Assembly (NCBI RefSeq): GCF_016097555.1
Contig: NC_054708.1
Span: 18,138,596 to 18,202,595, forward strand
DNA from: Gigantopelta aegis
Lineage: Eukaryota > Mollusca > Gastropoda > Neomphalida > Peltospiridae
DNA: 64,000 bases
Direction of reading: 5' to 3'
Positions 55,423-64,000 of the stretch are shown one piece after another. The notes under the pieces are model-generated. The model saw only the letters and a list, made by a program, of their open reading frames with translations, did not search any database and was not told the DNA's origin. Every line of letters begins with the position of its first letter. Position 1 is the first letter of the stretch. The position numbers and the translations under genes are program-made.

Positions 55423-55819
55423 TTAAAGGGACATTCCTGAGTTTGCTGCATTGTAAGATGTTTTCGACAAATAAAATATTTCTACTATTAAACTTACATA
55501 TTAAATATATTGTCTTGTTTAGAATATCAGTGTCTGTATATTCAAATTTTTTTCTGGTCGTCTTAATATTTGCAAGAAGCCCAAACTGGATTTTGTCTTC
55601 AAATAAAATTATTTCGTACGTACGAAAAAAAATTTTTTTAGGAAATAAAATGAAATTTAACCTAGTACGAATATTAGGACGATCAAAAACACGTTTAATA
55701 TACAGCCACTAATATTTTATGCAGAAACATATATTTGATATGTAATTACATCGTTAAAAAGTCTTGTGTTAGTCGATAACATCTTAAAAATTGCAGCAAA
55801 CTGAGGAATGTCCCTTTAA
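55423..55819. mobile_element. TTAA-flanked TIR element
   Basis: The ends TTAAAGGGACATTCCTGAG and CTGAGGAATGTCCCTTTAA are inverted repeats continuing through TTTGCTGCA, bounded by TTAA. Related in its ends to 4906-5267. The ORF inside it is not gene-like. Confidence 0.82.
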
Positions 55820-57213
55820 AAGAAGACTTTATTTTAAGTATTCAGACCATATAAAAGTAACTTTAATAAAAAAAATAAAAAAAGAGTAAAAAATAAAAAA
55901 TAAAATGAAAAAGAAAGATACAGTACCCCATGTAATAATCTTGATTTTTTTTTTAATAATCTTTTAAACAGGTTATTTTGTATTTTTACTGTTAGATTTT
56001 TGTTCGTTTGTTTTGTTTTGTTTTATTTCGTTGTTTTTTGTTTTTTGTTTTCTTTGCGATTAAAAGCAATTTAATGCACATTGTGTTTTGTACCGATTTA
56101 TTAATTTTTCACTCTAGAAGGATTTTTAAAATTAATATTCGTGTATGACGTTTTTCTTAAGTTGTAGGCTCCTGATAAAAAGTTACACACAAAAAAAAAT
56201 CATATTTTTCTGCGTTTAGTTTAGAATTTGTTTCATCTGTCGGGAACATACATACAAGACTAGTATTTAGCATTATGGTATATTTTAACTATTTCGTGTT
56301 GCTGTTACTTGGCTGCTATGACAGAAATTGTGTGGAACTCACAACCTCGTGTTGTTATCTTTCGGAAATGGTCCAAACTGAACAACACATCCATAGAAAG
56401 TGACTTTTTCGGAACAGTATTTTGTCAATTTGTGTCACTTTTGCTCTTTATTTGAGTATTTAAGATTTTTCTTAGCATGTCATTCCAACTGAATTATCTT
56501 TCCATCGCCATGTATGTGCGAAAGACCTATCTATTGATATTAGTACGCAGGGGTATTTTTCGTCGAATGAGACTGGTCACAGGTGATCGCCTTGCCGTAC
56601 ACACACGAACGGGAGTTGTACTAATTCTTTTGTTAAAATAATTAATCCCATTGCGTTTTTCACAATCGGCTAACGGAAGCCGAATTTCACCATGATGATG
56701 CAAAACTACATTTGAATACGTTCTGTGCTTATCCTTACGCAATGGCTCAGTTTTTGACAATCCCAAGTGAAAGAAATGGCACCTGATTTTAAAAGGATTT
56801 TCGAGGAGGAGGAGCAATAATCTCGTAAAGAGAGATATTTCGTGTCTATTCATGTTAGGGGTTCGAGGTTCATTAGGTAGCCTGATGGACCCATGAAAGA
56901 GTCGTCAGGTAACGTGGCATCTGACACTAACAGTTTTTTAATTTACATCTCTTACAGACTCAAGCCTCAAAATTAACATTGGACTACATTACACAATACA
57001 ACACACCTGGTAACTCGGACACGCCTACAAGGTTAATTGTAGTCTCTAATTTCAGAGGTTCATAGAAACTGTTTGCTAATTTCTAGGTTAATTTCGGAAA
57101 GTCTGAAAATGGTATTTAACAATGCCCCAAAACTAATTTTAAAAATAGTTAAAATCGTTTCTGATATTTCGATTATTATTTTTTTAAATGGGTATCTTTA
57201 ATGTTTATTTCTA

Positions 57214-57275
57214 TATTATATTATATTATATTATATTATATTATATTATATTATGTTATATTATATTATATAGGT
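57214..57275 (+). repeat. ATATT pentanucleotide microsatellite
   Basis: About 11 units of TATAT/TATTA type with one TGTTA interruption. Confidence 0.9.
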
Positions 57276-58570
57276 TTCCCTTAATTATCAAAGTATAACA
57301 CAGGAATTGTATATGTTGTTTCCATCATAGCACACAAGACAAAACACTTTCAAATACTTCCTAACATGATTTGAATATTTTAACTAAATGATCAACATAT
57401 ATTTGCAAAAGAAATTGGAATACATTATTTAACCTGACAGATTAACAGTATATGATTTTTCTCATGGACAGGCTAACTAAAATCATAACCTTTATCAAAC
57501 CAGTTCTGAAGCACTGGCTGGAACGGGATAAAACCCAACGAGTCCACGGAGAGGAATTGGTTAGAATATAGGAAACATGATAAATATACAGCAGTTAGGG
57601 ACAAAAAGTCGAAATTATCTTTCTTATTCTACAGTATCAAAGTTCGTTAGTTAATATGGTCATAAACTGTTGTTTACGCGAGGTTAAAGTAATTATCGTT
57701 TGAGTTAGGGCGAACTAACCAAAAATCACTTTGGAAATTCATTATTTAATGGAGTGAAAACGAAAGAAAAAAATCTAATTCCATGAAAATATTAGTTTTC
57801 TCGAAAACTCGCGCCCACGTGCTTGCTCTTGGATGCACTAATGCTTATCAATTTGCGTCTCCAAGGCAACACATGAACATCTCCAAGACTTATGCGACAG
57901 GCTGGCAAATAAAATGATTAAAATTATCCCAGTTCATCGCTAACCGATGTCAATTTCCACAATTTCCGTGTCAATTTCTTGGTATTAAGCTCTTAAAAGT
58001 CATTGCTTGAGTCAAGCGAGGTCTATTTCGGATGTTCGATTGCTAACAACAAAATTAATGATATGCAATTAGAGCCCTCATCGGTGAAAATTGACTACAC
58101 ACGATGAAATCAACATTCTTAGTGGCTGTAATTAATCTTTTATGCCTCTTCACAGCGAGCAGAGCCTGTGAGTGAATAGCACGCTCGTATGCTTGGTTTG
58201 TTTCAAGTGTATAGGGGAAATAATGAATATTTCTCAGTTTTCCGACGGGTTCCTTGAATTGTTGCAAAAAAAAAGAAAAAGAGGCAGACTTCAAATCAAA
58301 TGCTTCTAAGAGGCCAACGCCGGCGTGGTGAATATTCATTGCACATGCGCGAACAAAGGGCTGACGGCGACAAGGCATGCCAACTGCAAACAGGAATGTG
58401 GGTTGCCCTCTGGATGAAAGTGCCACCATGCAATTAAGTTGTTGCAGCACTTGGGTCAATGAACCGCCGAAGACGTAGCGTGAAACCATATTAATTAGTT
58501 TGTTTTTCATTGAAACGTTCTATTGATTTAATTAATTATTATATGAGTCTTCTTACTGTCTCTTTATAGC

Positions 58571-58601
<31 letters not shown>

Positions 58602-58668
58602 GGGGGGGAGAGGAGGCAAATTGAATGTACAGAATATACTAACAAAATATTGGATAAATCATATATTC

Positions 58669-58821
58669 AGGGCCGTACCCTTTTCTTTTTTTTATCACTC
58701 CAGAAAATAGCACATCACAGGATTTAATTTGTATAGTGTTTCATTTCTTTTATAAAAAACTAGTGTCTCTCCCACCCCCACCCCCCACCCCCCAGAATTT
58801 TGATCAGGGTACGGCCCTGAT
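58669..58821. mobile_element. Small TIR element (CAGGGCCGTACCC)
   Basis: The ends CAGGGCCGTACCC and GGGTACGGCCCTG are perfect inverted repeats. The interior TTTTGATCAGG and CACTCCAGAAAATAGCA is shared with about 52280-52400, a second degraded copy. Confidence 0.8.
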
Positions 58822-60511
58822 ATTATTGATATTAATAATAACATTTTATGATGATGATAATGATGATGATGGTGGTCTGACGGAGACACTATCCACTACT
58901 AAAAAAGCAGTAATATGCTTCTAATGACTCTCGACGTTCCAGGCTCTACTTTCTGAAACGTTAGAATAAACACGATATTAAAGAGCTATATAATGGTTAT
59001 ATAACATTAATAATATGCATTTAAAAATAAGCTTTTGAAGAAGAACATTTAAAAATAACTTTTATTTACATCGCATTTTATTTAGTCATTCAGTCCTTTT
59101 ATTTTATTTTTGTAACGTTTTTAATAATATACATTTTATGATTTAAGTTTTTAAATTTTATTGCTATGTATTGTACGTATCTTAACATTTAGTGTTTTAT
59201 ATATTTTAGTATTTTTTTTAATAACTCGTTGTTTCAAAACGTATCTATCTCACTTTCGCCCTTTAGATACGTTTTCAAACAACTCGTAAGATAAATAGTA
59301 TATAAAGGCCAGCCATGTACCATAGCCATAGTCAGAAGATGGCCGCACTGGGGAGGGGGGAGGATAGTAACTGTTATATATTAATTTGATTTTCGTTTGT
59401 GATATTTGTCTTCACAGTTTGGGAACATTTTCCTTGTTCATACAAGTAAAGTTAGTAGCTAAATACAAACTTTACAAACCCCTAAAACCATTAATTTTAC
59501 AAAGTCGTTTTTGTTTATTTCTTAAAATTACCGATATCGGGTCCACTTGACTTGTAAAACTGAAGATGAATTAACATTCGGTGAGTGTCACATGACTTCA
59601 CATATGCTATATCAACAAAACCAAGTCATTTACGTTTCTTTCGATGTTCAGTATACTAAAATATAAGACTAGTATATAATACAATGTACTATAGGACGTC
59701 CTGTTCAATTGTTTAGACACTAAGTTTTTTGCAAATGTTACGTTTAATTCTTATTCAGTCCATGTGTTCTTTACATTTGCATGAAAACAAACCCAAACCC
59801 TGACAGATTGTATATACAATTCATTATCTAAAATGCACGAAGTTGAATTATTTCCATTTTATTAAAAAATGTGTTTGTTTTGAATGCACGTTTATTCCCC
59901 TATAAATAACTACGGCTATTTGCATAACAAAAGATTAAGATACGAGGCTACGTGAAGGCCATTATAGCTTGTTTCATGGAATCAAGGTTGTTGTTTTGGA
60001 ATGTAAAATGTGTACTAGCTTTGTCTAACCTTTTCTTTAAACATATACTTAAAAATACATGTAACCATTCCATGTACATGCATAATATTGAATCAGTTTT
60101 GCCAATACATTATTTATTTGAATTTTTAAAAATAAATTATATATTTACATACCGTACCTAACCTAACACAACTACATACGAAGCCAGAGGTGGGTGTGGG
60201 GTTGGGCAGAGGGCCACGCCTCCACCAATCGCAGGTATACAATATTCTGACCACGTGTGTGTGCAATATGTCACAATGAACATCACAAGATTAAGACCTC
60301 ACCCCAACCCCCCTCACTAAAAAGGAACGTGGCCTTCTGTTGAACGCTTGCCTGTGCATTAGTAAATAAGAAATATTATATATTATTCATGGACATACAA
60401 CCTGACAGTCATAATGCAACAACCTATCGTCTAGTTACTTTACAGTGTTTTATCCTCAATAGCACCCAAACTTATTTATTTTTGTATCAGTACATTACAT
60501 TAATGAAATAG

Positions 60512-60685
60512 CAGGCGCGGATCCAGAAGTTTTTAATAGTTGAGGCCCAAAACCTGTTGTTGCTTTTGAACAGGTGGATGTGATAAGTTTTAATTTTTTG
60601 TGCATTCTGTAATGTATAATTATTGTTTTAAAAAAATAAAAAGAGGGGGCGTGTCACTTGGACTCCCCGCCTGAATCCGCGCCTG
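60512..60685. mobile_element. Small TIR element (CAGGCGCGGATCC)
   Basis: The ends CAGGCGCGGATCCAG and CTGAATCCGCGCCTG are inverted repeats around an AT-rich core. No ORF. Confidence 0.75.
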
Positions 60686-61727
60686 AATTGTTTATTGACT
60701 TATGTTTCCAAATTGTTTCTTTTATATATAGGTCATACTACAATATATTCCGCTAGGAAGGTGGAAAAGAACATTAGAACTATAGAGTGATGCTTTTGTT
60801 GTGCAAATAGCCTTAGTTATCTATAGGACAAAGAACCTGCATTCAAAACATACAGAGATTTTTGTAAAATGGAAATAAGTCAAGTTCGTGCATTTTAGAT
60901 GATGAATTGTGCATGAATTTGAAATACGTCTGGGTTTGGGTTTGTTTTGACGCGTATGTAAATAAAACAAGTATTGAATAGGAATTAAACGTAACATTTG
61001 CAAAAAACTTAGGGTCTGACCAATTGAACAGGACTATAGTATAGCATAGACATATTTTGCCCGGAGTTACTTCTACAGTTTAACATTAGCCTGCATATAC
61101 AGTTGTAACACATTGGTATTTTAACAGTTTCTCTGGCAGATATAGCACCACCAACACGGTCTTAATTGCAATTACGCGGTTGGCAGTCGGCCGCTTTTAG
61201 TCAAAATGTAACAGGTACACTTTGGTGTGAGGACGGCTAAATGGCCGAATGCTGGACACGCCATTTGTCAGTTTGACGTAGATACACATCAAGGAACTTA
61301 ATGTCATAATTCTATCCGAGAGACCTGCATGTCGCTTTCTGTTGTTAAGACAAGAACATTAATTGTTGAACAATTATGTTCTTTTGGTTTAAACAATATT
61401 TATTTCTGTGTATATATTAACAGATGGGATTGGTAAACAGTCGTAGCTTGTATAAAGACTTTTCCCTATATTATACAATTGAAATAAAAACTGGTCAGCA
61501 TGAACATATTGAAAAAAAACAAAAACAAGACGTACATATTTGTTGAAACAAGTAAAACTATTGGATTTTTAACCTGTCAAAATATAAATATTTTGGTATG
61601 TAGATTAGAACACAGGAACAAGAAGAATAAAGGAGAAGGTGGACGGTTTTATCAGTCAAAACGTTTGCTTTCAGCAATGAAATGTTGGATTGCTTTGAAG
61701 ATGAGACTATTTTCTTGTAGTGTTTAT

Positions 61728-62140
61728 TTTCATTTCATTTCAATTTATTTTCATGCTTATATTCGGTTACGGTTCAAGCACGCTGTCGTGGGCACACACC
61801 TCAGCTATCTGGTCGGTCTGTCCAGGACAGTGGGTTAGCTGTTAGTGGTTAGTGAGAAAGAAGAGGGTGTAGTGGCCTCGGTGGCGTTGTGGTTAAACCA
61901 TCGGACTACAGGCTGGTAGGTACAGGGTTCGTAGCCCGGTACCGGCTCCAACCCAGAGCAAGTTCTTAAGGGCTCAATGGGTAGGTGTAAGGCCACTACA
62001 CCCTCTTCTCTCTCACTAACCACTAACCAACTAAGAACTAACCCACTGTCCTGGACAGACAGCCCAGATAGCTGAGGTATGTGCCCATGATAGCGTGCTT
62101 GAACCTTAATTGGATATAAGCACGAAAATAAATTGAAATA
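61728..62140. mobile_element. Head-to-head SINE-C pair
   Basis: A minus-strand SINE-C tail (61728-61868) abuts a near full-length plus-strand SINE-C (61868-62140). On + the head is GTGGCCTCGGTGGCGTTGTG with B-box-like GGGTTCGTAGCCC. The two tails form inverted arms of about 140 bp around about 115 bp. Confidence 0.85.
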
Positions 62141-62520
62141 AAATCAACTAGAAAACCGTTGTCCGTGATCAAGGCCGTGTTTATGTGACTCAGGATGTTC
62201 TGTATTTTTAAAATAATCTTTAAAATAAAAAAAAGTATAATATTTTGTGTTATAGATGACGGGAAATTGAATTTTGTTTATTTCATCGAAAATTGAAAAT
62301 ATTCTCATGTAGTATTCGAATAGGTGTACAACACGTTTGAAGATTTCTTATAGAATGTATAGAAATCTATATAATTATTTTTTTTACACATTTTAGCAAT
62401 TTAAAAATCAATAGTTATAAAGTAGAATTATATTTATACAGACAGCGGTAGCATATGCAACAGAACTTGTAATAAAATGTTCTTTCGTCTGGTTTGTAAA
62501 TTCCTGTAATTTAATCAACT

Positions 62521-64000
62521 AGTACAAATGTACCAGCTACTATTGTGCTTGAAACAAATGTACCAGCTACTATTGTGCGTGAAACAAATGTACCAGCTAC
62601 TATTGTGCGTGAAACAAATGTACCAGCTACTATTGTGCTTGAAACAAATGTACCAGCTACTATTGTGCGTGAAACAAATGTACCAGCTACTATTGTGCTT
62701 GAAACAAATGTACCAGCTACTATTGTGCTTGAAACAAATGTACCAGCTACTATTGTGCGTGAAACAAATGTACCAGCTACTATTGTGCTTGAAACAAATG
62801 TACCAGCTACTATTGTGCTTGAAACAAATGTACCAGCTACTATTGTGCTTGAAACAAATGTACCAGCTACTATTGTGCTTGAAACAAATGTACCAGCTAC
62901 TATTGTGCTTGAAACAAATGTACCAGCTACTATTGTGCTTGAAACAAATGTACCAGCTACTATTGTGCGTGAAACAAATGTACCAGCTACTATTGTGCGT
63001 GAAACAAATGTACCAGCTACTATTGTGCTTGAAACAAATGTACCAGCTACTATTGTGCTTGAAACAAATGTACCAGCTACTATTGTGCGTGAAACAAATG
63101 TACCAGCTACTATTGTGCTTGAAACAAATGTACCAGCTACTATTGTGCTTGAAACAAATGTACCAGCTACTATTGTGCGTGAAACAAATGTACCAGCTAC
63201 TATTGTGCTTGAAACAAATGTACCAGCTACTATTGTGCGTGAAACAAATGTACCAGCTACTATTGTGCGTGAAACAAATGTACCAGCTACTATTGTGCTT
63301 GAAACAGATGTACCAGCTACTATTGTGCTTGAAACAAATGTACCAGCTACTATTGTGCGTGAAACAAATGTACCAGCTACTATTGTGCGTGAAACAAATG
63401 TACCAGCTACTATTGTGCGTGAAACAAATGTACCAGCTACTATTGTGCTTGAAACAGATGTACCAGCTACTATTGTGCTTGAAACAGATGTACCAGCTAC
63501 TATTGTGCGTGAAACAGATGTACCAGCTACTATTGTGCGTGAAACAAATGTACCAGCTACTATTGTGCGTGAAACAGATGTACCAGCTACTATTGTGCTT
63601 GAAACAAATGTACCAGCTACTATTGTGCTTGAAACAGATGTACCAGCTACTATTGTGCTTGAAACAGATGTACCAGCTACTATTGTGCGTGAAACAGATG
63701 TACCAGCTACTATTGTGCGTGAAACAAATGTACCAGCTACTATTGTGCTTGAAACAGATGTACCAGCTACTATTGTGCTTGAAACAGATGTACCAGCTAC
63801 TATTGTGCGTGAAACAAATGTACCAGCTACTATTGTGCGTGAAACAAATGTACCAGCTACTATTGTGCTTGAAACAGATGTACCAGCTACTATTGTGCTT
63901 GAAACAGATGTACCAGCTACTATTGTGCGTGAAACAGATGTACCAGCTACTATTGTGCGTGAAACAGATGTACCAGCTACTATTGTGCTTGAAACAAATG
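62521..64000 (+). repeat. 30-bp minisatellite running off the window
   Basis: At least 49 units of GAAACAAATG + TACCAGCTAC + TATTGTGCTT. Nearly all differences are at two sites: A/G in AAAC(A)AATG and T/G in GTGC(T)T. Two + frames stay open to the window end because 30 is a multiple of three (ETNVPATIVL and MYQLLLCLKQ repeats); neither shows synonymous bias. Confidence 0.97.

Larger units (their letters stand above)
53096..62520. other. Intergenic region right of the satellite
   Basis: No convincing gene found. Contains the truncated SINE pair, two to three TIR elements, a microsatellite, a G-run (58577-58600) and a SINE fragment (57509-57555). Stretches 56280-56900, 57780-58520 and 61130-61380 are complex and not obviously repetitive; they may be regulatory or unrecognised gene parts. 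Confidence 0.5.

Noticed and set aside
55314..55712. 132-codon + ORF
   Set aside because: Mostly inside a TTAA-flanked TIR element and of AT-driven composition (Lys, Ile, Phe, Leu).
58055..58510. 151-codon minus-strand ORF
   Set aside because: No recognisable domain, and no flanking splice sites that clearly extend it; kept only as part of a possible regulatory block.
62521..64000. CRISPR-like regular 30-bp repeats
   Set aside because: Units are directly contiguous with no spacers, and the context is eukaryotic.

Overview
This window is eukaryotic nuclear DNA, AT-rich, with long introns, GT-AG splice sites and dense short interspersed repeats. The tRNA-headed SINEs, the many small inverted-repeat elements and the DIRS retrotransposon suggest a lophotrochozoan, most likely a mollusc. 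The sequence alone does not let me name the species. No bacterial features, rRNA genes, CRISPR arrays or functional tRNA genes were seen.

Two genes stand head to head around a gap of about 600 bp at 17153-17756. To the right on the + strand is a complete SUPV3L1 (SUV3) mitochondrial RNA helicase. Its 15 coding exons run from 17757 to 41386 and splice in phase to 785 codons plus a stop. To the left on the - strand is a long Ser-rich gene. Eight phase-consistent coding exons run from 17152 down to about 3307, and the gene probably continues or ends near the left edge. It has a 38-residue tandem-repeat region and a segment that resembles ALMS1 from memory, so ALMS1-like is my best tentative label.

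The introns hold nested mobile elements. A 1.94 kb hAT-type element with an 8-bp target duplication splits a SINE (7284-9220). A MITE with a 5-bp duplication splits a third SINE that itself has an 11-bp duplication (13622-14138). Several TTAA- or TA-flanked foldback elements are present. A decayed DIRS-like tyrosine-recombinase retrotransposon (about 30498-36376) lies in the 6.6 kb SUPV3L1 intron 11. Exon 12 of SUPV3L1 is followed by tandem copies of its own 3' end. The last coding segment, including the stop, is repeated downstream.

Right of SUPV3L1 the window is largely non-genic. A tandem array about 8 kb long (43960-52010) is built from several subfamilies of one 32-bp monomer. A 9 kb intergenic stretch follows with SINE copies, small TIR elements and a few complex, non-repetitive stretches that could be regulatory. 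From 62521 to the window end lies a near-perfect 30-bp tandem repeat that has two open + frames.
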